This document shows positions 43,563 through 55,665 of a stretch of 64,000 bases of DNA, one piece after another. Origin of the DNA: Tetradesmus obliquus (lineage: Eukaryota; Chlorophyta; Chlorophyceae; Sphaeropleales; Scenedesmaceae); the NCBI GenBank assembly GCA_030272155.1, contig CP126191.1, positions 5,850,501 through 5,914,500 on the forward strand. Reading direction: 5' to 3'. The first letter of the stretch is position 1. Each line of letters begins with the position of its first letter. A program made the position numbers and the translations under genes. Under the pieces are notes generated by a model that saw only the letters and a list, made by a program, of their open reading frames with translations, did not search any database and was not told the origin of the DNA.

Positions 43563-46497
43563 TCACAGCTCCACCTCCACCTTCTGTACCTTGGCCTTAC
43601 GGGTCTTGTCGCCCTTCAGCGCCTGCTTCGCCTGCTCAAACACGCCCGCGGCCTTGTCCTGCAGCTTGCCTGCGGTGTCACGCGTGTCGTCCAGCAGGCC
43701 CTCGCCGCGCGTCTCAACAGCATCGGCCTCAGCCAGCAGCGCCTCCTCGGCAGCAAAGCGCTCGGCAGCCATGTGCTGCAGGTGGCAGGCAGTGCGGTGG
43801 CAGGGATTTAGGGGGTGATGGCGAGGGCAGCACAGGCAGCAGCAAGACAGCGTCAGCTTCTTGGCAAACCAGCAGAATGGCATGAGATGTTGAGCTAGCA
43901 AATGATATTGCCTCCGGCAAGCAACCACTGCATGCACCACCCTAGGAGCGCTGGTAACATCCCTGCGGGTCAACTTTACGATACCCTGTATGCAGCTGCT
44001 GCACATGTGCTCCCTACCGAAAGCACACAACAGGCTACTTCTATCCAGCTCCTAACATACCCTCAAACATCATTAGCCAACATAACAGTAACATCTCAAA
44101 TACCACACTATGCTACACTGCACCCTTACCTCGTCAACAGCGCGGTCCCCTGCAGACCTGCCACCAGTGAGCACCTCCTTCACCTTGCCCAGCACACCGC
44201 CTGCACGCTCCTTGCCGGCACCCGCAGCGCCAGCCACGCGCTCCTTGCCTGCCTGGCCTGCCTGAGCAGCTGAGTCACCAGCAGAGTTGACTGCTGCCTT
44301 GGCCCTGGCGGCGCTGCTGGCAGCAGCCTCCTCTGCTGTGGCTGAGACATCACTGGCAGCTGCACTAGCCTTGGTCTTAGCATCAGTGGCAGTGTCGGCA
44401 ACGGCATCACCGGCATGGAGTGCAGCATCGTGTGCTGTGCCGAATGCAGATGCAATCTTCTCCTTGGCTGCCTGCCACACGCCCTGGCTGCGCTCAACGG
44501 TGTCCTCAGCAGCTGCAGATGCATCGGCTGCGGCAGCAGCAGCACGCTCGGCTGCAGTCTGGTGGGCACGCTTTGCAGCATCAGCTGTGCGGCCTGCAGC
44601 ATCTGCAGCTGCCTCGCGCGTCTTGCCTGCTGCATCTGCAGCTGTGTCCCTGGTGTGGTGCATGCCCTCCCTCACACGCTCAGCAGCAGCAGCTGCTGCA
44701 TCCTTGGTACGCTGCCAAGCTGTGTCAGCAGTGTCAGCAGCGGCATCTGCTGCATCAGCAGCCTTATCCGCTGCATCAGCTGCTGTGTCCTTGGTGCTCT
44801 TCCAGACCGACTTGGCACTAGCTGCGGCTGCGTCTGCTGTCCTGCGGGTAGCATCAGTAGTCTTGTCAGCTGCATCTGCTGCTGTGTCCTTGGTGCTCTT
44901 CCAGGCTGAACCTGCCTTGCCTGCAGCACGGTCCGCTGTCCTGTGAGTGGCATCAGCAGCACTGTCTGCTGCATCTGCTGCTGTGTCCTTGGTGGACTTC
45001 CATGCTGCACCTGCCTTGCCAGCAGCCTGATCTGCTGTCCTGCGAGTGGCGTCAGCAGTTTGGCCTGCTGCCTCTGAGGCTGCCTCTGAGGCCCGGTCAG
45101 CAGCAAGGTGTGCCTTGTCCATGCCTGTAGCATGCTTCACAGACTCCCATGCGCGCTCAGCATCATGCACGATGCGCTCGCCAGGGCTGCCGCAGCCGCT
45201 GCCAACACACCCAGTGGAGGCTGCTGCATCGCCCACCACGCGGCCCACATGCTGCTTCACACGCTCGGTTGTAGACTTGCCAGTATCTGTTGCCCTGCGA
45301 GCAGCGTCGCGCGTGGACTCTGCTGCCTGGGCGGCGGTCTCCTGGGCGGATGATGCGGCGTCGTCGGCCTTGTTGCCGGCTGCGTGGGCGTGGCCGGTGA
45401 CGGCATCATGCACGTGCTCCGCGGCATGCTTCACTCGGTCCCAGGTGCTCTCACGCTCGGCATCCTGCAATGGCAGCAGTGGAGGGAAAAGTGGTGGCAG
45501 CAGTGGTGGCAAACAATCTAAGCAGATTTCAAGGAGGAACAGCAGCTGTATCATGCAAGAACAAGGAGGAACAGCAGCTGGTTGATGCGACTGGCAAAAC
45601 CAACACCCTGTGTGTTGCACAACTGCAGGAGTGCGCCTGCCAGTGACACAACAAGCACTGGCAGCCAGCAGACTGCCTGCTGCACAGTGCATGGTCGCCC
45701 TAGCTCGGACACTGTAGCCAGCCACAGCAATGTGGCTCAGCAGCGATCCCACCCCATCACAGGGTGCACATCTTCACCGCAGTGTACATGTCGCGTAGCC
45801 CCATGCATTCAGCCAGCAGGGACACAGCATGTCAACACCTCCATGCAGACATCACACAGAACACGTGCATGCCTGCGCTGCAGGGCTGCTGTCGCTGCCA
45901 GCACTGCAGAGCAAAACAATAAGCCAGAGCGCTGCAGCACCCTTACCTGGATGTCCTCATCCGTGAGCAGCGCATCAGGGTTGGCAGTCTTCACGGCAGG
46001 CGTCTCAAACTCAAAGTTCTCCACGCTGGCAGGGTTCTCGCTCTGCAGCTTGGCGGCGCTCTGCAGCAGTAAGGACAGCAGGGGAGGTGGCAGCCAGATG
46101 GCAGGGTTGAGTCCGGCCCCAAGTCGGCGCTGTGGAGTTTAGCAGAGGGAGCAACTTGCCATTCTTGCACGGCACACTATGCCGCTGATGGTGCCTGTGT
46201 GGCTGCCTATTCTGATTTTTCATGTCACAAGGCTGCTTGCAGTGCAGCTGCGTGGTCGTCAAGACGGGACAGTAGTACCAGCAGCAGTGCGGCATGCAGC
46301 ACACGGATGCCGTGATGTCAACACAGCTGCCTCCATGTGATCCTCTGCATTTGAGGCTGCCATGCAGTACAATGCACGAGCCAGCTGTCACACGTTTGCT
46401 GCCTTGCACTCACCTGCTGAATAGCTGCATTTGCGAATGGTGCAATCAACAGCAGGCCTGCCACCAGCAGCAGGACAGGCGCCCTTGTGTGTCTCAT
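43563..46497 (-). CDS. Secreted LEA-like (group 3) repeat protein
   Basis: Four exons in phase: 46497-46414, 46060-45947, 45464-44130, 43775-43563; 581 aa. The signal peptide is clear (MRHTRAPVLLLVAGLLLIAP, then FANAAIQQ). Residues from about 67 to 511 form a long amphipathic, Ala/Lys/Asp/Thr-rich helix with repeating units such as AWKSTKDTAADAADKAADAA, ATRRTADQAAGKAG and GVWQAAKEKIASAF. The 11-residue-type periodicity is typical of group 3 LEA (LEA_4) proteins, which protect membranes and proteins during drying or freezing. The last exon (RFAAEEALLAEADAVE, GKLQDKAAGVFEQAKQALKG) also fits CsbD/LEA-like helices. The signal peptide points to the ER, secretory path or a plastid of similar targeting. 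Stress regulation is expected from the family and was not seen directly. Confidence 0.82.
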
Positions 46498-47385
46498 GGT
46501 TGCTTTTGGAACCGGTGCCCGTTGCACCTGCATGCAGCATGAATCAACTCAGCATCTTGCACGTCCTTGCTACTAGTGTGTGCAAGCAGGAGCTGCCTGC
46601 ATGAACATCAGAGCTGCCACCCTAACCAGAGGCAGTTCAGGCTGAGGCCAGCAGCGAAATGCAAGAGCACTGGGCAGACCGCTCACCTGCAAGCTACAGC
46701 CTTGAGTTTGACTGCAAGATAAAGATAACCGAACAGTCGGATCGGCGAGTACGTTGTGTATGAAGCGCAGTTTGGATGTACCTGCCGTGGATCACTGTGT
46801 TGTCCTGACAACAATCAGGCTGAACGCACACGGGTTTAACAACAAACCTAATGTGCTAGCATGCATTGCAGATAACTATGCCTGCAAAGCTGTTGTGGGG
46901 TGAGCAACGAGGTCGTGTGACGTGCTATGACGCGCCATTTGTGCTGCGTGGGACGTCTCCGTTTCATGCCTGCACATATCATTTATAAATCCGCGCAACG
47001 TATCTATTTACTCCGTGTAACGATTTTATAATTAATGCAGGCATGATGGTGGAGCTGCAGGACGTGTGATTACTGCTGGTCACATGTGTACCGCCTAGTT
47101 GCAGCAGAGCTGTACGCTCTCAGTGCTGCGACCTCAGTCCCCACACACTCAAGCCAGATACGTACCAGAGTGACAGTTTCTTTAAACAACAAGCTATCAT
47201 AAGCTGTGCTGACAAGCGGTCAGTTTTACTGACTGCACCCACCACGAAAGAATCAGATGCCACTACCTACCTAGCCTGGCATACATGCCATGCAGCATGC
47301 CACCTGCCTTCTACAGACAAGCTGACAAGCAGATACTCTGCCTATACACTGTACAGCAGCCCACACTCTGATGCGTGCATTCAGC
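46498..47385. promoter_or_regulatory. LEA gene promoter region and 3' flank of the TBC gene
   Basis: The 888 bp upstream of the LEA start contain an AT-rich stretch at about 46975-47040 (TATCATTTATAAAT, TTATAATTAATGC). No gene was seen. The half nearest 47386 is probably the 3' UTR of the TBC gene. Confidence 0.45.
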
Positions 47386-50300
47386 TCACAGCAGCCGTGA
47401 CTCGTCATCATCTAGTGCAAGTGCGGTTGCCTTCTCCTCTGCAATCGGGTGCGCTGCTGGCCGGCCCACAGCCCTGCCTGCTGCTGCTGGCGGTGCCTCA
47501 TGCACGCCGCCTCCGCCGCTGCTGCCCTTGCTGCTGCGCTTGTGCATCTCCGCCTGTGCCTTGCCTGAGAGCTCCTTTGCTCCAGCCATGAAGCTGCCAA
47601 AGCCCTTCTTGAGGTTGCTGGCTGCCTGCCTGCCCAGCACGCCCGCCTGCTTGCCGAGCTCGTTCAGCTGCTCATTGATCTTCATGCCCTCAACCTGCTC
47701 ATCAATACCCTCTGCAGGCGACAGAAACAGAAGGACAGCATTGTCAGGAGCACAGCACTCAGCAGGGCGCGCCCTACTGGCTCCTGATCCATACAGACAG
47801 CGACAGCTGGCTGGATCATCCGATTGTAAGTCACAATGTCATGCACTAGTGCAACAGTACTGTTGCCGACAACGCCATGGTAGCAAGTGCAGGCACATTA
47901 TTTTCAGCGGTGCCACAATCTGGCACCTTGATCAATGCTCGAATTGGGTGCACCCACCTGCTTCCTCTTCAGAGGCGCCCTTCTGCTTGCTGCTGAGAGT
48001 GTCGCGCAGCTGATGGCGGTTGCGCACCACCTGCCGCTCCCGCACTGCAGCTTCCACCTCAGCGCTGCAAGCATGGTAGCAGCAACATGGCAGACTGTTC
48101 AAAGCACGCCATGATGCGTACTCAACTATCAGCTTCTAATCATATGCTCGCGGCGCCGACCAACGTGAGGGACTGCAAATCGCAGTTGATGGCGCCAATG
48201 GTCCAAGCACTGTTGACAGCACGCACCTGCGCTGCTCCCTGTAGCGCTCAATGGCTGCCATGGGCAGGCCGCCGATGCCCTCAAAGGCTGTCTCCATGAG
48301 GCGGTCCCTGTCGTGCATGGTGCTGGCATGCTGCCGCACAGCCATCAGCAGCTCCCCTGCAGCAGACGCACACACCAGGCTCGTCTTGACTGAGTTGTGA
48401 GCAGGGGCACTACTCTGGTGTACGAGCAAGCCCGATGCCTGTGTTCCATGTTGAACATGCAAGAGCCTGGCACCTGTAAGTTCCTGTGGTGCTGCTGCTG
48501 CTGATGCTCCTGCTTACACTAACAGCTCCGTGTTGCTTGCCAGCCTGCGCCTGAGTGGTGATGCGTCATAGTGCTGAAAACAAACAGCAAGATTGAAACC
48601 CACCTGCATTGTCGCAGGCCAGCAGCGCAGGCTCTGATGACTTGAGCAGCGCCAGCGCTGTCCTGTACAGCACCTTGCTGCCCTCGTTGAACAGCGCGTC
48701 CCACATGCGCGCCACCGTCTCTGCCGGCATGCAGGTGGCGAACAGCGTGAGGAACCAGTCTGTGGCCAGGATGCTGACCTCCGCCTCCAGGCTGGCCAGG
48801 TGCGTAGCCAGGCGCGGCAGCTTCTGTGCGATGAGCTCGTCCAGCGCCTTCATCTCAACCTGTGCATGGCAGGGGTCGCGGCGGGGACAGCGAAAAAGCC
48901 CAGGTTCAGGCAGTGCTTGCTGTGGCACGTAAGCAGGTAGCATTCGAGTCAAGACTGCGCTGCTGCTTGTGTTCGTGGCGCAGATGCACAAGTTCCTGCA
49001 GGCTGCTTGCCACAGATGCGGCTGTTAACTACACCCAGGGTGCCTGCAGCGTTGCCGAGACCCAAGCTGTGTCACTTCTCTGCTGAATCAGGTGCCATGG
49101 GTATACTCACCAGGCAGCCCATGAGGTGCGGGTCGTACGTGCCTGGCGCCAGGATGTCCTCCACCAGCGCTGCCAGCAGCCAGAAGGCGGTCTCCTGGTT
49201 CCTGCAAGCGACAACAGCAACGCTATTGCTTTGATAGCGGCGCATGGATGGTTCAAGCATCCAGGAGTGCGATTACAACACTGGCAACTACCTCAACTTG
49301 ACGCAGTGCAGCAGCATAGAGCAGTGCGTCTCAGGGTCACGGATACTGCTCTCACCTGTTCAGGGCCACCAGCAGCAGCGCCACAATGTGCACCATGGGC
49401 CTGCAGTAGCCCACCTCCTCATTGTGCACGCTGTAGGCTGCCAGCACGCGCCTCAGTGCTGCCTGGCCATCAGCCTCGTGCAGCCACCTGTGGTTGGGGA
49501 AGGTGTGCGCAATGTCCTGCAGGACGCAGCAAGCCAGCAGGCACAGCTGGCTGCACTTTGCCATGTCTAGTGCCAGCCCAAACCTGCCTTGCAGTGTAAC
49601 AGCACACAGTGGCAAGGTATGTGCAGCCTGTAATCCCAGCTGTTGTGCATGCGGGCAGGCAGATGACAGCTGAACACGGCGAGATCTTCTGTTCCTGCAA
49701 GCGGCAGTTGCTTCCAGACAACTTCGACACGGCTGCAGCGGAGCATACCCCCGCACACCTGGTCAATTTCTTTCAGGAAGGGGGAGCGCTCCCCAGCAAG
49801 CGCCATGTTGGTGAAGTAGTTGCTGCTCTTTACTGCTGCCTTCTTAGCTGCTGCGCCCGACACCTCCATCCACACCCATGGCCGCAATGTGGGTGGCACC
49901 CCCTGCAGTGCAAGCATGGTCATTGATGAACTTGTGCAGCACAATTGTACATAATGCTGCATCCCATCTTCACGCAAGCTTGCTATACAGCATCTGGCCA
50001 GTCTATGCTGCGGTTGTCGTGGCAGTTACCTTGCGGATCATATCCTTCAGCTTGCCTTCAGGTGGCAGCTTGTTATCTCCAATAAAGGCAACCCACCTGC
50101 AGTGCAATGCGCGCAAAGCAGCAGCATCAGCACGCATGCACGCATGCTGCTGTCAGGCTTCCACAGAGCACCCCTGTCACAGCATACCTGGATCAGGCTG
50201 CTGCAAGAAGCCACATCCCTCGACTAGTGCTACGCTGTGTGTAGTTGATGCAGTCAGCTGATTGCTGCAGGCGCACATGCCACTCACATGCCCTCACTCC

Positions 50301-50412
50301 GTCTGCTGATGCCATCTGCCTGCATCCTGACTGCCTGCTGCACCACTGTGGCCTTCAACTCAAAGCCATACAGGTCAGTCATCAGCTCAGGTCCTGCATC
50401 TGAGTTCTCCAT
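47386..50412 (-). CDS. TBC-domain (Rab-GAP-like) protein, GRTP1-like, catalytic fingers replaced
   Basis: A TBC protein closest in memory to GRTP1/TBC1D6. The ATG at 50412 opens MENSDAGPELMTDLYGFELK. Next come WVAFIGDNKLPPEGKLKDMI; GVPPTLRPWVWMEVSGA; ERSPFLKEIDQ joined to DIAHTFPNHRW; VLAAYSVHNEEVGYCRPMVH; NQETAFWLLAALVEDILAPG; LASLEAEVSILATDWFLTLF with MPAETVARMWDALFNEGSKV; and a charged C-terminal helix plus a tail (INEQLNELGKQAGVLGRQAA, GFGSFMAGAKEL), stop at 47386. Active TBC GAPs use the Arg finger IxxDxxR and the Gln finger YxQ. Here the first reads IDQDIAH (His for Arg) and the second YCRPM (Arg for Gln in YCQGM). GAP activity by the usual dual-finger route is therefore unlikely. A Rab-binding scaffold is the likely alternative (inference). 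Confidence 0.85.
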
Positions 50413-51599
50413 GTTGTCTGCTCAATGCCTGCAGATGACCAAGTGTATGCAGGCAGGCATTGTCATGTGGAGCAAGAGATTCAACTGCTGCAGGTGCTGG
50501 CAGGTGTGTACCAGCAAACCCAGCACTGCCAAGCCTGCATCTGACACTGCCATGTTGCACCAGCGCTGCAGTAATGAATTAAAAACTGCCGTTTGGTGCT
50601 TTTCTATCACGTTCTCTTGTTAGAGAGGTCCCGGGCAGAGTTGAATGTCACCCTTCAAATGCTGCTACCTTCTGCTATACTGTACGAGTTTCTACCCACT
50701 GCTACTATACCACGTATGACTTTGGTGCAACCATTGTCGTTTCCCACCTTGAGATACCCCAGACGGAGGTGAACCGTTCGCTGGAGCTTCTGCTTGTCAA
50801 ATGGCGCGAACTGCTAGGAGGACTATAAAAATTGCAAATGGCTGCAATCCATCGCATAAAGAGACGTCCTGTGTACGCATACGAAGATAGCGCCTTTGGG
50901 GGGGTCACGCACATCACATGCAAAAACATTGTCATATGACCCTTGTGTTACACAACCCTAAGTCACCCATGCACCATTTCGACGGCAGCAGCCACACGAA
51001 GCATACGGCAAGAGCCGGCAAATCAGTTTCAAGCACTGCACGCGCTGTCATGCACTGACATGTACCACTGCAGTTTCACCACCTGTAACCAGGCGTCTCT
51101 GCAGTGCCATTACAACGCAGGTGCAGGCCACGCCCAGTCGTTCCATGGCTCCTCAGCACACTCAATGCATTGTGTAACCAGGAGCGGCACCCACACCATG
51201 ACGATGCAACTCCAGAAAGACCGATGCACACACGCTTGCACAAACAATGTACAAAGGCAGCTGCACAGGTCATGCACTGCCCTCTATCCATGCCCACACA
51301 CAACACCACAGGCGCCTGCCAGCACATATGGTTTGCTGCTTACCATGACCGCGACTGCGGCAGGCGGCATACGACACAATGCAGGCAAAGAGCCACATCT
51401 TCAACTGTCAGCGACACCCCTCAAAAGTCACAGGTGCATGTGTAAAACATGCAGCTCTCAAATATGCATTCAACATTTTTTCGTCCCTCTCCTCTGTTCA
51501 AGATTTTTTCAGCAGGGTTCAGCAAAGTTCCAACAGTATGTACACCACTGCGCCAGCAGCCACTGCTACTACAGCTGCTGATGCGACGCCTGCAGCTAC
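50413..51599. other. TBC promoter region and 3' flank of phospholipase B-like gene
   Basis: The stretch lies between two minus-strand genes. No gene, RNA or clear repeat was seen. Short open frames look random. Confidence 0.45.
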
Positions 51600-54500
51600 T
51601 CAGGGCTTTTGCAGCTCAAAATTAAAGTCAAACACGTCAGGCTGACCACGATGAGCCACACCCTCCCATTGACCTCCCCACTCGAACACACCCAGCGCGC
51701 CAGCATCGCCAGCAGTAGGCCCAGACACTGCCTCAGCTGCATTGGCCATGGCAAGGCTGTACGAGGTCACCTGCAGCAGCATGCAGAGACCATAAAGCAG
51801 CTGCTGTAAAGCTCACAGCCAGGTCATCTACTTTTCGGATTCCTACACGGTGTTCTGACACAGCAAAGGGCGCCAAACTGCATCAACAGAAAAGCAGATT
51901 GTCACAAGTACACAGCCAGATGACACGCAACCTGCATGTGTACTCATGAAAAAGCGGCATTCTCTTCCTGGGCCGCACCTTGGCATCATTGCAGCCGCTG
52001 GCCTTGGGGTGGCTTGGGTCCAAGTCTCCCCTGCTACAGATGGCGCCAAAGGGGCTGCTGCCGCTGTAGGGCTCGCTGGCCCAGCTGTTGCTGCGCATGT
52101 AGGCCTTGAGCTGCGCCATGCCCAGCACGCCGCCCTGGTCGCGGCGGCTGATCTTGGCACGTGGCGCAAGCTGGTACGACAAGCCTGCAAGGGGCGGAGC
52201 ACATGTAATGGAGAAATAATTCAATGTGCTGGCACAACTACGCCAGCGGGTGCCTCCTCGCGCGATGCATGCATGAAAGCACGCCAAATCGGAGCTGCCA
52301 GACCCTGCCAGACCAAAAATATACTTTGACAAGGACATGCAAGGTAGCACAGTGCGCGTTGCTCACCGCTGAGCACTGCGGAGTATGCTGCCTCATCCTT
52401 GGACCTCAGGCTGTCAGACAGACTCGGGTATCCACTCTTGTTGTATATCTCTGCAAAGTAGGGAATGTTGTAACTGGGCCAGTAGCCACGCTCCAGTGCC
52501 TGCAGGTAGCACAGTACACACACCACTCAGCAGAGGGATGCATGGTTGACAGTTCAGGCTGCCTGCACCTGTGCAGATGTGTCCTAGCATGCACTGTGGT
52601 GCGGCATGGTACTGCCCTGCTGGTAGTATAGCAGCACACCTAGCACCACCCTGCTGGCAGTACCATCAAGGGGAACAGGAGCAACAGCCTCAACACAGTG
52701 AGGGCAGCAGGCGCGGCCGGCACGAGCAGCCTAAGTATTGCGACCACCAGCTAGCCTCACTGTATAGTGTCCACTATATTACCAGCTGGATGTGTGTGCG
52801 CAACGGCCCGCGGCCTCCCACCTGTGTTTTGTCGCCGTGCATGACCAGGCCTGGCATCTGCTCCACCACCGTCAACAGGCCCTCCTGCAGCTCTGCGCCC
52901 GGGGTGAAGCGCTTCAGATCAACTACGATGTACTGGTTGTTGTACGTGCCTGCACAGCAGCAGCAGCAGCAGCAGCAGCAACAGCACAAACTTACCGCAA
53001 TGCATTTGCCCCACACAGGCACTCAATGCCATGGCTGGTGCTGCCTGTGCTGTGCTGACAACAAGAGCATGGGCTGAAGTGCTTGTGCGCGATTCAGCAT
53101 GCTTGCGCTGCTACTCCGTCCATCCATGGTTGCTGGATTGCAGGGCCGGAAGTCCTTGAACATCCAGTACCACCAGCACCACCAGTGCATCACACATGCA
53201 GGCCTCGCACACCCGAGTTGTGCTGCTTGATCCAGTGCGCCCACTCCTTGCCGCTGCTGCTGAGCCAGTTGGCCACCAGCACCCGCTGCCAGCTCAGCGC
53301 CGCCTGCGGCACCACCTGCTGCCACACGTCAGGGTCCAGTATGTCGTTGCTGGTCTCTGTCACCACCAGGTGTGACCCTGACAGGATGTAAAAGTCATCC
53401 ATGGAGGTGATCATGCCTGCAGCAGCAGCAGGTTGCACGTCCATGGTATTATGATCGGGATATATCTGCAAGCTCGACAGAGGTACAGCTAACAAGAGCT
53501 GCAAACCATACGAGCGGCTTGCACATTTAAATGCACTCGGCCATCCTTCCTGCAATGCGCAGCAAACCTGGCTTTGCAAAGCTGTAAAATTTGACACCAG
53601 AAGTGCGCAAGGGCACTGCCCATCATGGTACGGCAAGCATGCTTAGTAACTGGGATCCAGCAGCAGCAGAACCACTGCCAGCAGCGGCACTGCGCAGGTC
53701 TGCTGCAGCCACCTCACAAGCCGAGGCAGAGGCGGAGGCAGCAGCCTCTCTGCTACGCTTACCCGGGTAGCTGGACATGGACGTGGTGCGTGTCTTGTAC
53801 TGCTCCCCCTGCAGCTCAAAGGTGTAGTGCTTGTACACCCTCAGCATGGACGTGTAGGTCCACCATGTGGCGTGCCCAATAAAGATGTTTGAGAAGTCCG
53901 GCGCAACCTTCACCAACGCACTGCAGCGGCCTGCACACAATGACAAGACACAGCTGTGTGAGCACCGTAGCGTGTGTGGTGGGGACGGTCATGCCCTGCC
54001 TCACGGAAGACGAACGCATGCATGCAGAGCATGATGCTGTAAGGCGTCAAGAAGCACTGTTGTTGCTACTGGGTGTGGTGCTACCACTGCTGCAACTGTT
54101 GTCACCGCACCTCGCGTGGCCAGGTGTGCGCGCAGTGCAGCTGGCTCCATGTCAGCCAGGTGGGCTGCACCCAGCTGGGGGTCATCAGGGAACAGCAGCG
54201 CAAGCAGGTCATCCATGTCACCCATGGTGTTGAGCGTAAGCCACTCCCGCTGGCTTATGAAATCAATGCCCAGCGCAGCGCCCTCCGCAGACACACGCGC
54301 ATTGTAGCCGTCACGCATGCCCCACAGCTGCGCCATCACCAGCTGCATGGCCTGCCAGAATGGGCTGCCCTGGTTGGCTGGGTCAGCCAGCTGCTGCTGT
54401 AGCCAGCTGTCATGCTGCATCAGCCTGCAGGAGCACAGCGAGCACTTGGGGCAACTGCTGCACAGACGGATGCGGCAGCAAGAGTCCCATGCAGACGACG

Positions 54501-55198
54501 ACGCTTGCCCTGTGTTGCCAAGCTGTCCAAGGTCACCCAAAACATTCAACTTCCATACCATGTGTATTGTCAATGCATCAACAGGGAGCCCTGCAGCTGG
54601 CAGTGCAGATTGCAAGCAGCAGTGAAATGATATCCCAGCACCCACCAGTTCATCACTTTGTATGTGTCGTTTGTTTTCTGTGACAGCCACCAGCGCTGGT
54701 TGTACCAGTGGTTGAAGATGTCTGGGGCGGTGAGGTAGCCTTCAACAAAGCCGGCAGCCTGCATCTGCACCTGGTTGCTATACGCTGCATGCGTGGTCAC
54801 CCGCAGCTGCCCAAAGCCGGAGCCATGGTTGCTCCAATGGGAGTAGGTGGCATGGGCAGGTGCTGGCCCTGCAGCAGGCAGTGCAATGGCTTACAATAAG
54901 GCAACACTGCCGTAGATTGCAAGCTTGCTTGTATGCAGAGCACCCTTGCGCTGCGCTGATGGCACAACTCACCGCTGTTGGGTTCCTTGTGCGTGAATGT
55001 GAATCTGCCTGTGGCCTCATCATATAGCGCATAGCCTGACACAGGTGCTGCGAGCTGCTGCTGGGTAGGGCGGGCAGGTGCCCATGCACGCATCAGGTGG
55101 GTCCAGACTGAGTCCTGCTGCGGCACAGTACGTGCTGATGCACAGACTGACAGGACAGCCAGCAGCAGCAGTGCTGCTGCTGTTGCAGGTGTTGTCAT
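51600..55198 (-). CDS. Phospholipase B-like protein (PLBD family, N-terminal nucleophile hydrolase)
   Basis: The ATG at 55198 begins a signal peptide (MTTPATAAALLLLAVLSVCA). PLBD motifs then follow in family order over about nine exons: GYALYDEATGRFTFTH; AAGFVEGYLTAPDIFNHWYN; HDSWLQQQLADPANQGSPFW with WGMRDGYNARV; GRCSALVKVAPDFSNIFIGH with TWWTYTSMLRVYKHY; SMDDFYILSGSHLVVTETSN; YNNQYIVVDLKRFTPGAELQ with GLLTVVEQMPGLV; RGYWPSYNIPYFAEIYNKSG; QLAPRAKISRRDQGGVLGMA; and AHRGQPDVFDFNFELQKP, stop at 51600. The Cys in RCSALVK (about 53925) is the predicted autocatalytic nucleophile. Relatives are lysosomal or secreted glycoproteins that cleave acyl or amide bonds of lipids. The natural substrate is not settled for the family. 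A vacuolar or secreted location is inferred. Confidence 0.88.
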
Positions 55199-55665
55199 GG
55201 GTGTGCCTGGTGTTCGATGCAAATTCCAGGTGATATAGTGCAGGTGGGGCCACCAGTGCCTGGAACGAGGCTCCTTCAGTGCACCACAATCAACATAAGA
55301 CGCCAGGTCAGCACCCCGTGATACCCAACAGCCTAGACATCAAGCACAGTAGATCTTTGCTGACCTGGTGCTAAAACTATGTTATCGGTTGCTAAGCCAA
55401 ACGCTGCACGCCAAGTCGAGTTGGTTGTGAGGATGCCGTTATGACAGATGTTGCTCGTCGCACTAGGGTTACTCGAGGCTGGTGTGGCTGTTTGGTAGCA
55501 TCATCGCAGGTTGCTCACTCTCAACACGTGCGGGGATTGTGCACTTTTGACCGCGCTTCACCATTCGCACACTGCTTAGCAGTGCTACTCGCGCCTGTTT
55601 CTAATTTGTGTGCTTGCCTCATTGCCTCATCTGATCGTTGATCTCTTTACATACAGCAATTTAAG
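55199..55665. promoter_or_regulatory. Divergent promoter region (phospholipase B-like / methyltransferase)
   Basis: 467 bp separate the start codons of two outward-facing genes, so the stretch must hold both promoters unless a 5' exon is missed. No clear TATA box or known motif was seen. Confidence 0.55.

Noticed and set aside
44287-44946. Plus-strand frame opposite the LEA repeats
   Set aside because: A mirror of the Ala-rich repeat; the LEA strand has a signal peptide and in-phase exons.
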